NCBI GenBank assembly: GCA_965243215.1
Contig: CBDEUJ010000005.1
Location: 1,240,001-1,304,000, forward strand
From: JAJEFO01 sp009843725
Lineage (GTDB): Bacteria; Pseudomonadota; Alphaproteobacteria; Rhodobacterales; Rhodobacteraceae
Reading direction: 5' to 3'
Length of the DNA: 64,000 bases
Position 1 is the first letter of the stretch; the number at the start of each line of letters is the position of its first letter. The notes under the pieces are model-generated. The model was given only the letters and a program-made list of their open reading frames with translations. It made no database searches and was not told where the DNA came from. Positions 42,501 through 50,714 of the stretch are shown here, piece after piece. The position numbers were made by a program, and so were the translations under genes.

Positions 42501-43990
42501 GAAAGAGGCCGAACGTCCTTCTGATCTATGCCGACCAGATGCGGTACGACGCGATGGGCTGCGCGGGCAATCCGACCATAAGGACACCGCACATCGACAG
42601 GCTGTCAAGCGAGGGGGTTCAGTTCACGGAGGCCTATGCGTCGTATCCGCTCTGCTGCCCGTTCCGCGCCTCCGTATTGACGGGCAAGTATGCCCAGGGC
42701 CACGGCATGATCCAGAACCACTTCCCGCTGCGTGGCGATCAGGTCTTCCTTGCCGATCTCATGAAGGATGCCGGCTATCGGACAGGGTATGTCGGAAAGT
42801 GGCATCTCGAAGGCGGACCCAAGCCCGGCTTCGTGCCGCCCGATCGCCGATTTGGCTGGGACCACTTCATAGGCTTCAATCGCGGCCACGAGTACATGTC
42901 GTCGATATACTATGATGACGATGGCCAGGCCTATCACTCGAAACGCTACGAACCGGACTACCAGACCGATCAGCTGATCGATTTCATTGCCGACGCGTCG
43001 ACCGCCAAGGACGGCAGGCCCTGGATCGGGTACGTGAGCTATGGTCCCCCGCATTTCCCGATGGACATGCCGGACTACCTGCGCAGGATATACAGCCCCG
43101 ACGAGGTCCCGTTGCCGGCAGGCGTTCCCGACATGGAGCTGCAGCGCGAGTTTCAGAGAATTCGAAACGAGGTCTGGTGCGGCGGCGATCCGCGGTCCGG
43201 CCATGCAAGCCACGCGGCCTACGACACCAAACCCGTTGGCGATCCGGAAACGGAGGCCGAAATTCGACAGTTCATCGCCGAGTACTATGGCATGATCCAC
43301 AACATAGACTGGAATGTTGGACGGATCCTGAACGAACTTGATCGCCAGGGAGTCGCGGATGACACGGTAGTGCTGTTCTTCAGCGATCACGGTGACATGT
43401 GCGGTCAGCACGGTCACTACTGCGGGATCAAGAACACGGCGTACCGGGCTGCCATGCACGTGCCGTTGATTGTCCGATGCGCCGCGCGGTTCAAGCCGCA
43501 GAAGACCGAGGCGTTGGTCGATGTCGGCCCTGACATGATGCCAACGATCCTCGACATCGTTGGGGCAGACATGCCCGAGGACATCGATGGCCAAAGCTAC
43601 CTTCCCGTTCTCGACGGCGAGGAAGCCGAGGCGCGCGACGCGATCTGGTACCAGGTCTTTACCCAAACGGGTGCCAACCCGCACGAGTTTGCGCCGTTTG
43701 CCGAGCGCGGCATTCGCACCAAGGACTGGCTCTACATGCGCCACAAGGACAAACGCGTGCTGCTGTTTGACGAGCGTTCAGACTACCATGAACAGAACAA
43801 CCTGGTGGATGATCCGGCGTATCAGACGTTGATGGACGAGCTTGACGTCCGGATTGCAGCCCACATGGAGGCAAGCGGGGATGATTGGGAGATGGCGGCG
43901 GACTTCCCGCCGCCGGACTGGATAACCCACGCCGAGGCGAAAGAGCATCTTGAAAGGGTGCTCCTGCCGAACGCGATCGAGGTCGCCTGA
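42497..43990 (+). CDS. Cytoplasmic sulfatase (type I, formylglycine-dependent)
   Basis: Sulfate-ester hydrolase of 497 residues, alkaline-phosphatase fold. The active-site motif is CCPFR (C53-P55-R57), fitting C-x-P-x-R for formylglycine formation, but phenylalanine at the fourth position is unusual. Metal and sulfate residues occur in YADQMRYDAMGCAGNP, VGKWHLEGG and FFSDHGDMCGQHG. No signal peptide is present, so it acts inside the cell on an imported sulfate ester. It overlaps tctA by four bases. Similar proteins are arylsulfatase A- or choline-sulfatase-like; the substrate here is unknown. Confidence 0.92.
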   Translation: MRKRPNVLLIYADQMRYDAMGCAGNPTIRTPHIDRLSSEGVQFTEAYASYPLCCPFRASVLTGKYAQGHGMIQNHFPLRGDQVFLADLMKDAGYRTGYVGKWHLEGGPKPGFVPPDRRFGWDHFIGFNRGHEYMSSIYYDDDGQAYHSKRYEPDYQTDQLIDFIADASTAKDGRPWIGYVSYGPPHFPMDMPDYLRRIYSPDEVPLPAGVPDMELQREFQRIRNEVWCGGDPRSGHASHAAYDTKPVGDPETEAEIRQFIAEYYGMIHNIDWNVGRILNELDRQGVADDTVVLFFSDHGDMCGQHGHYCGIKNTAYRAAMHVPLIVRCAARFKPQKTEALVDVGPDMMPTILDIVGADMPEDIDGQSYLPVLDGEEAEARDAIWYQVFTQTGANPHEFAPFAERGIRTKDWLYMRHKDKRVLLFDERSDYHEQNNLVDDPAYQTLMDELDVRIAAHMEASGDDWEMAADFPPPDWITHAEAKEHLERVLLPNAIEVA

Positions 43991-44079
43991 ACAAGGCCCG
44001 TCCGCGTTTCGGTTCCAAGCGAGGCGTTCGCCGGCAACCAGTCCCGCATGGGCCGAACCGAGTTCACAGGGAGCAACCG

Positions 44080-44319
44080 GTGGAATTCAAGGGAGATCAC
44101 GTCCTCGTCGCCGGCGGCTGCGGCGACATCGGCATCGCGAACGCGTTCCTGGATCAAGGCAAGCGGGTCAGGCTTGTCGACCTGCACATCGCGCCAGGTG
44201 AGGCGCTGTCCGCCGAGCACGAAAGACTGGGCCTGATCGAGCTTGAACTCGCCGATGAAGCCGTCACAGTCCAAGCGCTAAGGAGCGGACAATGCCTAAC
44301 GAGGGCACAAGAACCATGA
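44080..44319 (+). pseudogene. N-terminal SDR fragment
   Basis: 79 residues starting at a GTG, with AGGGAG upstream. The start MEFKGDHVLVAGGCGDIG...IANAFLDQGKRVRLVDLH is the cofactor-binding half of a short-chain dehydrogenase; two residues are missing within the glycine motif. No catalytic YxxxK follows, and the frame ends within the next gene. It is a truncated gene, though the leftover peptide could still be made. Confidence 0.6.
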
Positions 44320-46004
44320 ACGGCGGCGAGGCGATCGTCGAGATGCTTCGCCGGTTCGACGTGGACACGATGTTCGGCCTGCCGGGCGAACAAACCCACA
44401 TTCACGACGCAATCTTCCGCCGCAATGACATCCGCCATCTTCTGGTGCGGCACGAACAGGCTGCGGCAAAGATGGCCGATTCCCATGCGCGAGCAACCGG
44501 CAAGGTCGGTGTCTGCGATGCCACGGTCGGACCGGGCGCCACCAACCTGATCAGCGGCATTGCAGAGTCCTTTCTCTCCGGCATTCCCGTCGTGGCCATC
44601 GTCTCTGACGTTCGGGCGGACTGGCGGGGGCGCGAGTCGTTTCAGGAGATCGACCAGACAACGCTTTTTCGCCCGATCACCAAGAAGGTCTTCTCCGTTG
44701 ATCACGCCGAGCGAATCCCGGAATTCGTCAAACGGGCCTTCCAGATCGCGACCACCGGACGACCCGGCCCCGTGCTTCTGAGCTTCCCGATGACGACACT
44801 GCGTGCAAGGCACGAATTCGCGGAAGAAGACCTCGAAGTCGACGCGCGCTACGCCCGGTGGCCTGCACACCGACCGACGCCGCCCCGACACGAGATTTCC
44901 ACCGCAGTCGACGCAATCCTCGCTGCGAAACGTCCGATCATCCTGGGCGGCGGCGGCGTGATGGCCTCGGGCGCGACGGACGAGGTCAGGGCGCTCGCCG
45001 AACTGCTCGACATGCCGGTGGCGACGTCCTACATGGGCAAGGGCACGCTGCCCGAGAACCATCCCCTGAGCCTCGGACCCTATGGTCTCCTCGGGAGACC
45101 GGCGTCAAACGAATACGTCCTTCAGGCGGACCTGGGGCTGGCCTTGGGGACCCGTTTCAACAACGTCGGCACGGCGGCCTGGCGCATTCCTGACAGGAGA
45201 ACGCGACTGGTTCAGATCGACATCGAGCCAACACAGATCGGCCGCAACTACACGGTTGATCTGGCACTGACGGGCGACATCAAGGCAGTGCTGCGGGAGA
45301 TGCTCGACCTTCTCAAGTCCGAGCCTCGCGTCACGCCCAAGACGACACAGCGCGATGCCGTTTCCGCCATTTCCTCGAATTGGAGAAAGGAGAAGGGCAT
45401 CGAGTCGCCGCTTGCCCAGGATCGCGATGCAAGGCCGGTTCATCCAATCCAGGTCATCCGCGCGATGCGGGACGCCATGCAGGACGACGCTGTTCTTGTC
45501 TGTGATTCCGGGTTCAACCAGATCTGGGGCGGCCAGTGTTTCGAGGTGCGGAGTCCGGGAAGAAACTACCTGGGGCCGCGCGGCTTCGGCGTGATGGGCT
45601 ATGGGTTGCCTGCCGCCATCTCGCGCGCATTGACAACGCCGGACCAGAAAGTCGTCTGCCTGACCGGCGACGGGGGATTCGCCATGGTTGTCCAGGAACT
45701 GGAAACAGCCGTGCGCAACTGCGCCAACCTGACCGTCGTCGTCATGAACAACTCGAACATGCATTTCATCAAGGACAACCAGAGGCTCTTTTTCGACGGT
45801 CGCTACATTTCCACCGAGTTCACCGAGCTGGACTACGCCGAAATTGCGCGCGCGTTCGGCTGTGCAGGAATTCGGGTCGAAAACAGCGGTGAACTGGATC
45901 AGGCCTTTGCCAAGGCGATGCGCAGCGACAAGACGTCAGTAATCGACGTGCGCATTCTGGACGATGCCGTGCCGGAGCGGGTCAGCCTCCAGTCTTTCAA
46001 GTGA
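44292..46004 (+). CDS. Acetolactate-synthase-like ThDP-dependent enzyme
   Basis: 570 residues with three-domain ALS/pyruvate-oxidase layout. Catalytic glutamate E55 (LVRHEQAAAKMADSHARATG), a central domain with VQIDIEPTQIGRN, and the ThDP site GDGGFAMVVQELETAVRN...NNSN. It lacks features that would assign it to sulfoacetaldehyde acetyltransferase or oxalyl-CoA decarboxylase with confidence. Likely acts on a 2-oxo acid. AAGGAG precedes the ATG. It is the last gene of the plus-strand catabolic block. Confidence 0.9.
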   Translation: MPNEGTRTMNGGEAIVEMLRRFDVDTMFGLPGEQTHIHDAIFRRNDIRHLLVRHEQAAAKMADSHARATGKVGVCDATVGPGATNLISGIAESFLSGIPVVAIVSDVRADWRGRESFQEIDQTTLFRPITKKVFSVDHAERIPEFVKRAFQIATTGRPGPVLLSFPMTTLRARHEFAEEDLEVDARYARWPAHRPTPPRHEISTAVDAILAAKRPIILGGGGVMASGATDEVRALAELLDMPVATSYMGKGTLPENHPLSLGPYGLLGRPASNEYVLQADLGLALGTRFNNVGTAAWRIPDRRTRLVQIDIEPTQIGRNYTVDLALTGDIKAVLREMLDLLKSEPRVTPKTTQRDAVSAISSNWRKEKGIESPLAQDRDARPVHPIQVIRAMRDAMQDDAVLVCDSGFNQIWGGQCFEVRSPGRNYLGPRGFGVMGYGLPAAISRALTTPDQKVVCLTGDGGFAMVVQELETAVRNCANLTVVVMNNSNMHFIKDNQRLFFDGRYISTEFTELDYAEIARAFGCAGIRVENSGELDQAFAKAMRSDKTSVIDVRILDDAVPERVSLQSFK

Positions 46005-46386
46005 ACGTCGGGACACATGCAGGCATTGCAGAGGGCCGTTGAGCCGCCTGAGCGAAGGCAGCCTCTCGCAATCTCCGAATTCCGCTCAACCGGTGGCACG
46101 CCGCGACCTCAAGTCTGACATTCATCCTGTCGGGCCGCTTGCATCGGGCTCGTCATGCCGTGTCCTTGCGCAGGTCCTCAGCGGCGTCCTTGCCTGCATG
46201 CCAGCGGGAATCCTCCCGACCGGGGTCTCGAATGGAGATCGGGCCTTCCTTCCTGCCCCGCATCCGCCCTGGCAACGGCCTTGCCCGCAACCCCCGGTGG
46301 CGACCGCACCGTGACCTGCATGCCCGCCCGTCGCCAACGGCCGGGGAGATGCATGCGGACGGCACATCTTCGTGGTGGCAGGCCGG
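46005..46386. other. Gene-poor convergent gap
   Basis: The 382 bases between two convergent genes show no recognisable gene, tRNA or strong terminator. The overlapping plus- and minus-strand frames are proline/arginine-rich and look like chance. Confidence 0.5.
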
Positions 46387-47067
46387 TCAGGCGCGGGCGG
46401 CTTTCAGGAACTGGGCCATCCTGGCCCCGAGCAGTTCCGGCGACACCGGAAGGCACAGGTCTTTGCGCGCCTCCTCCATGCGGTCTTCCGGAACCACGCC
46501 CGGAGCGCGAGTGTCCAAGAGCATGCGGACCGCGTCGTCGTCGAATTCCGGATGAGGCTGAACGGTCAGGGCCCAGTTTCCGTAGGCCAGACCTGCATAA
46601 TCGCAGCCATCCGCCGTGGCTATCGTGCGAGCCATGTCCGGCTTCCGGACCACCTGGTCCTGGTGCCATGCGTTCACGGCGATTGTCTCGCCTTCGAAAT
46701 CGTATTCGACTCGGCCGACCGACCATCCGCCCGAAAACTTCTCGACCTTTCCCCCGAGCGCCTGCGCGATGATCTGGTGCCCGAAACATATCCCGACCAT
46801 GGGAATGCCGTCCGTGCGGGCATTGCGGATGAAGTTTTCCAAGGGCGGAATGAAGGGCTGGTCTTCATAGGCGCCGTGACGGGAACCCGTGAGCAGCCAG
46901 CCTTCGGCATCACTGACGGAATCCGGGAATTCCATGTCGACCACGCTCCAGGTCCGGAAGGTCAGGCCGTGTCCGGCAAGGACGCTTGAGTAGAGGTCCG
47001 TGTAGGTGCGGTCCGCGTAGCCGTCTGCGGTCGGAAAGTGGCCGCATTGCAGGATGCCTATCAGCAT
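46387..47067 (-). CDS. Class I glutamine amidotransferase-like protein
   Basis: Standalone GATase domain of 226 residues. Nucleophile cysteine in VGICFGHQIIAQALGG, catalytic His-Glu in VQPHPEF. Resembles GMP-synthase-type amidotransferases without the synthase domain; family members act on gamma-glutamyl compounds or as unknown hydrolases. The ATG at 47067 (MLIGILQCGHFP) fits the family N-terminus better than 47121. Confidence 0.88.
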   Translation of the reverse strand: MLIGILQCGHFPTADGYADRTYTDLYSSVLAGHGLTFRTWSVVDMEFPDSVSDAEGWLLTGSRHGAYEDQPFIPPLENFIRNARTDGIPMVGICFGHQIIAQALGGKVEKFSGGWSVGRVEYDFEGETIAVNAWHQDQVVRKPDMARTIATADGCDYAGLAYGNWALTVQPHPEFDDDAVRMLLDTRAPGVVPEDRMEEARKDLCLPVSPELLGARMAQFLKAARA

Positions 47068-47205
47068 GAAACACCTGAACCCTTCGCGCGGGACACTAGA
47101 CTTGGCCAATTGCGGCGGCAAGCATTTTGCGACGCCCCCGCGAGGCGCACGGCGCGCAGGTTCACGTTCGCTGTCGTGGACGCGTCAAAAGCGCTCTCGC
47201 TCCGG

Positions 47206-47895
47206 TCAGGCGACCAGGCGATATCCGCCGGACTCGGTTATCAGCAAACGCGCGTTCGAGGGTTCCGGCTCTATCTTCTGCCGCAACCGGTAGATGTGCG
47301 TCTCCAGCGTGTGCGTCGTGACGCCGGCATTGTATCCCCAAACCTCATGGAGCAGCACGTCGCGCGCCACGACTCCCTCCGAGGCCCGATAGAGAAATTT
47401 CAGGATGTTCGTTTCCTTCTCGGTCAGGCGAATCTTCTTCTCGTCCTCCGTGAGCAGCATCTTTTGGGCGGGCTGGAACGTGTAGGGTCCAAGCTGGAAC
47501 ACTGCATCCTCGGACTGTTCGTGCTGCCTGAGCTGCGCGCGAATCCGCGCCAGCAGCACAGGGAACTTGAACGGCTTGGCGACATAGTCATTGGCACCGG
47601 CATCAAGGCCCAGGATCGTGTCGGCATCGGTGTCGTGGCCTGTCAGCATGAGAATCGGACACTTGACGCCCTGCTTTCTCAGGACGCGACAAAGCTCGCG
47701 CCCGTCCGTGTCCGGCAGTCCGACGTCCAGTATCACCAGATCGTACAGTGCCTGCTTGACCTTCTGTATGGCCTCGGCACCATTCGCGGCCTCGAAGACG
47801 TCGAAGTCCTCGGTCAGAATCAGCTGTTCGCCAAGCGCCTCGCGCAGGTCGTCATCATCATCCACCAGCAAGATCTTTTTCAGGTTCTGGGCCAT
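47206..47895 (-). CDS. OmpR-family response regulator
   Basis: Two-domain regulator of 229 residues. Receiver: acidic pocket in LLVDDDDDL, phospho-acceptor aspartate in VILDVGLPDTDG, LTGHD and lysine in AKPF. Output: winged helix ending in HTLETHIYRLRQKIEPEPSNARLLITESGGYRL. No sensor kinase is adjacent, so it is an orphan here. Sequence start and run of aspartates recall CenR-type envelope regulators of alphaproteobacteria, but this was not tested. GGAGG lies before the ATG at 47895. It diverges from ribA with a perfect palindrome between. Confidence 0.92.
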   Translation of the reverse strand: MAQNLKKILLVDDDDDLREALGEQLILTEDFDVFEAANGAEAIQKVKQALYDLVILDVGLPDTDGRELCRVLRKQGVKCPILMLTGHDTDADTILGLDAGANDYVAKPFKFPVLLARIRAQLRQHEQSEDAVFQLGPYTFQPAQKMLLTEDEKKIRLTEKETNILKFLYRASEGVVARDVLLHEVWGYNAGVTTHTLETHIYRLRQKIEPEPSNARLLITESGGYRLVA

Positions 47896-47970
47896 TGCGT
47901 CCTCCGCAGCTATCCAAGAAGGAGATGCGAGGGTGCCGGGCACCTTGCAAGAAATGCTGCAAATTTTCAC

Positions 47971-47984
47971 CGTGACGTGTCACG
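47971..47984. promoter_or_regulatory. Palindrome between response regulator and ribA
   Basis: Perfect inverted repeat CGTGAC-GT-GTCACG in the 158-base divergent region, a plausible operator for a dimeric regulator. Two TGCAA direct repeats lie just beside it at about 47947-47961. Confidence 0.45.
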
Positions 47985-48053
47985 GGCAGTGGAATTGTTT
48001 CAAAGAATCGTGGAAACAGGCTTGGTTGGAAATCTGAACGGTACCGGACACCG

Positions 48054-49130
48054 ATGTCGCTGAAACCGAACCTCCGGGAACGCATCGCGCGGGCGCGCAC
48101 CGACCTGCGGTTGGGACTGCCAGTCGTGCTTGCGACCGGCACGTCGAATGCGCTCGTCCTTGCGGCGGACGGGATTGACCCCTTCAGGCTCGCGGACGTC
48201 ATGAAGCATGGCGCCTCCGTCATGGTGATCACTGCACGCCGGGCGGAGACGCTGAGAGCTCGAGCCTATGACGGTGATCTTGCGCGGCTTCGGCTGCCTC
48301 TGGACGCGGCTGCAGACTGGGTAGCCTCGGTTGCCGACCCGCAGGACGATCTCTCAAAGCCGATGAAGGGGCCCTTCATATCGGAACGGGACGGCTCGGC
48401 CCGGATTCACGGGCTTGCGCTCCGGCTGGTCAAGTCCGCAAGGCTCCTTCCCGCGGCCATAGTGACGGAAGTCGAGGATGCGCCACCTGCGGAACTGACG
48501 GTCCTGGACGCGAACGGTCTTGATGAAGTCCTGACGGCACCGGCATCCCATGAAGAGGTTGTCGCGGGCCGAGTGCCAACCGCCCTCGCCGCACATGGCC
48601 GCGTGCGCGTGTTCCGACCTGATGACGGCGGCGAGGATCATGTGGCTGCCGAAATCGGGCGACCGGCACGGGACGCCCCGGTTCTGACGAGACTGCATTC
48701 GGCCTGCTTCACCGGCGATGTCCTGGGATCCCTGAAGTGCGATTGCGGGGCACAGTTGCATGCGGCCCTAAGGCAGATGGCGGAAGAAGGTGCGGGCGTT
48801 CTGCTCTATCTCCATCAGGAAGGTCGCGGCATTGGCTTGGCCAACAAGATGCGGGCCTACAGGCTGCAGGATCAGGGATTTGACACCGTTGAGGCCAATC
48901 ACCGGCTTGGATTCGAGGATGACGAGCGCGACTTTCGCACGGGGGCTGACCTCCTGAAGCGCCTTGGGTTTTCATCCGTACGCCTTCTGACCAACAACCC
49001 GGCCAAGGTCGACATGATGCAGACGCAGGGCATCGAGGTCGTTGAGCGGGTTCCCTTGCGGGTCGGAAGAACCACCGAAAACGCGGACTACCTTGACGTC
49101 AAGGCCAGGAAATCTGGGCACATGCTGTGA
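48054..49130 (+). CDS. ribA: GTP cyclohydrolase II with N-terminal extension
   Basis: First enzyme of riboflavin synthesis, converting GTP to the diaminopyrimidine. The catalytic domain (about residues 165-350) has the zinc cysteines in CFTGDVLGSLKCDCGAQL and the GTP motif YLHQEGRGIGLANKMRAYRLQD. About 160 residues at the front resemble a degenerate RibB-like domain lacking its usual acidic signature. Coupled by overlap to the downstream L,D-transpeptidase-like gene. Confidence 0.93.
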   Translation: MSLKPNLRERIARARTDLRLGLPVVLATGTSNALVLAADGIDPFRLADVMKHGASVMVITARRAETLRARAYDGDLARLRLPLDAAADWVASVADPQDDLSKPMKGPFISERDGSARIHGLALRLVKSARLLPAAIVTEVEDAPPAELTVLDANGLDEVLTAPASHEEVVAGRVPTALAAHGRVRVFRPDDGGEDHVAAEIGRPARDAPVLTRLHSACFTGDVLGSLKCDCGAQLHAALRQMAEEGAGVLLYLHQEGRGIGLANKMRAYRLQDQGFDTVEANHRLGFEDDERDFRTGADLLKRLGFSSVRLLTNNPAKVDMMQTQGIEVVERVPLRVGRTTENADYLDVKARKSGHML

Positions 49131-49708
49131 ACGAACCGGCCAAGGCGGCGAAGCTTGATTCGACTGGACGCCGCTTCGAACGGGTGGTTCCGCGAGCGCG
49201 ATGCGCCAAGCCTGCCGTCATGGTTCTTTCCCGGTCCGGGCTTTGGTTCCAAAAACGGCGCTTTCCCTGCGCCATCGGCCGCAGCGGCGTGGTCGAGAAA
49301 AAGCGTGAAGGAGACGGCGGCACGCCTGCGGGCGTCCATCGGATTGTCGGCATGCTGTACCGTGCCGACCGGATAGCGAGACCTGCGCCGTGGGCCAGCG
49401 CGATTCGCCCCGATGACTGCTGGTGCGATGATGCCGGACATCCGGCCTACAATCATTTGGTACGGGGACGCATTGGAGCGTCCCACGAGCGGCTTTGGCG
49501 CTCAGACCGGCTTTACGACCTGGTGTTGCTGACAGACTGGAACTGGCCGGATGCAAGGCCGGGAAAGGGCTCGGCGATCTTTGTGCATCGATGGCGACAA
49601 GCGGGCTTCCCGACGGAAGGCTGCATTGCGCTTCGGCCCGATCATCTCGCATGGATCGCCCGTCATCTCCCGGTCGGCGCGAAATTGATCGTTCCGCCTC
49701 ACGCGTAG
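49127..49708 (+). CDS. YkuD/L,D-transpeptidase-domain protein
   Basis: 193 residues; the catalytic block is GKGSAIFVHRWRQAGFPTEGCIALRPDHL, with histidine and the cysteine of the L,D-transpeptidase family. No signal peptide is visible. The GTG start overlaps the ribA stop. Related short YkuD proteins are widespread in Rhodobacterales; peptidoglycan as substrate is assumed from the family, while the lack of an export signal is unexplained. Confidence 0.85.
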   Translation: MNEPAKAAKLDSTGRRFERVVPRARCAKPAVMVLSRSGLWFQKRRFPCAIGRSGVVEKKREGDGGTPAGVHRIVGMLYRADRIARPAPWASAIRPDDCWCDDAGHPAYNHLVRGRIGASHERLWRSDRLYDLVLLTDWNWPDARPGKGSAIFVHRWRQAGFPTEGCIALRPDHLAWIARHLPVGAKLIVPPHA

Positions 49709-50060
49709 TCTTTCGCCAGGAATGCCGGTGATCGACATGCAGGAGCCGGCAGCGCTGTGTGCTGCGCCTCCCTGTCACTGCCTGCGTGAATGAACGGGAC
49801 AGCCAATTCACCGTGTTCCGCGTCCTTCCTGCTGGCATCAGGAACAGCATTGCTTGCCGAAGCGGGGGAAACACGCGTTGTTGCACATCACTCTTCCAGC
49901 CCTTGCGTCGTTTCGGAAATTGCGTGTTCGAACGCTCGCTCACGTCCCCGAATGCCTCCGGACGACGAGTCCCCAGTCCGCATCGCCAGTCACCGGCTGT
50001 CCCATCCGGGCGGCATGTGACCTTGCTTCGACCGGACTCGTCTCCAGGAGCGCGCTTGCC
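49709..50060. other. Gene-poor convergent gap
   Basis: 352 bases between two convergent genes with no recognised gene, RNA or clear terminator. Frames found here match no family. Confidence 0.5.
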
Positions 50061-50714
50061 TCAGCCGCGAACCCGCGCCCCGAAGACCGCGGAACCCACG
50101 CGGACATGGGTGGCCCCCTGGGCGATCGCCTCTTCGAGATCACCGCTCATTCCCATCGACAGGCAAGGCAGATCATTGCGGTCCGCGATCTTCTTCAGGA
50201 GCGCGAAGTGCAGGCTGGGAGGCTCGTCGAGAGGTGGAAGGCACATGAGTCCCTTCAGCGGCAGGTCAAGCGCCCTGCATCCCGCAACCAGACCGTCGGC
50301 GTCGTCCACGGCAACGCCGGCCTTTTGGGGTTCGTTTCCGGTGTTCACCTGGACGAACAGGTCTGGGCATGATCCAGTCTCGCCGGCAATCCGGGCAATC
50401 GTCTTGGCAAGTTTCAGGCGATCAACGACGTGAATTGCGTCGAACAACGCCATGGCGGCCCGTGCCTTGTTGGTCTGCAGCGCGCCAACGAGATGCAATT
50501 CAACGTCCGGGAAGCGTTCGCGGAAGGCCGGCCACTTTTCTTGGGCTTCCTGCAACCGGTTCTCGCCGAAGACGCGATGCCCTTGCCCGAGCACTGCCTC
50601 GACGCGGTCAGGCGGCTGGAGCTTTGACACGGCGATCAGCGAAATGCCGGAACCATCTCGTCCGTGGGCATCAGCGGCACGGCCAATGCGCGACCTCGTT
50701 TCAGTCAGCGACAT
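50061..50714 (-). CDS. YggS-family PLP homeostasis protein
   Basis: 217 residues. PLP lysine K31 in LIAVSKLQP, GENRLQEAQEKW, HLVGALQTNKAR (family reads HxIGxLQxNK), and SMGMSGDLEEAIAQGATHVRVGSAVFG at the C-terminus. Controls cytoplasmic PLP balance in known members. It overlaps the upstream TPR-sulfotransferase by 14 bases. Confidence 0.93.
   Translation of the reverse strand: MSLTETRSRIGRAADAHGRDGSGISLIAVSKLQPPDRVEAVLGQGHRVFGENRLQEAQEKWPAFRERFPDVELHLVGALQTNKARAAMALFDAIHVVDRLKLAKTIARIAGETGSCPDLFVQVNTGNEPQKAGVAVDDADGLVAGCRALDLPLKGLMCLPPLDEPPSLHFALLKKIADRNDLPCLSMGMSGDLEEAIAQGATHVRVGSAVFGARVRG

Noticed and set aside
42605..43744. 379-residue minus-strand ORF opposite the sulfatase
   Set aside because: No domain; sulfatase motifs are on the plus strand.
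44292..46004. Assignment of the ThDP enzyme as sulfoacetaldehyde acetyltransferase (Xsc)
   Set aside because: Tempting beside a sulfatase, but the N-terminal sequence around the catalytic glutamate does not look like Xsc and no pta or sulfite exporter is nearby.
46139..46772. Overlapping ORFs of 138-205 residues near the glutamine amidotransferase
   Set aside because: Several frames on both strands open at once, all low-complexity; only the minus-strand amidotransferase has motifs.
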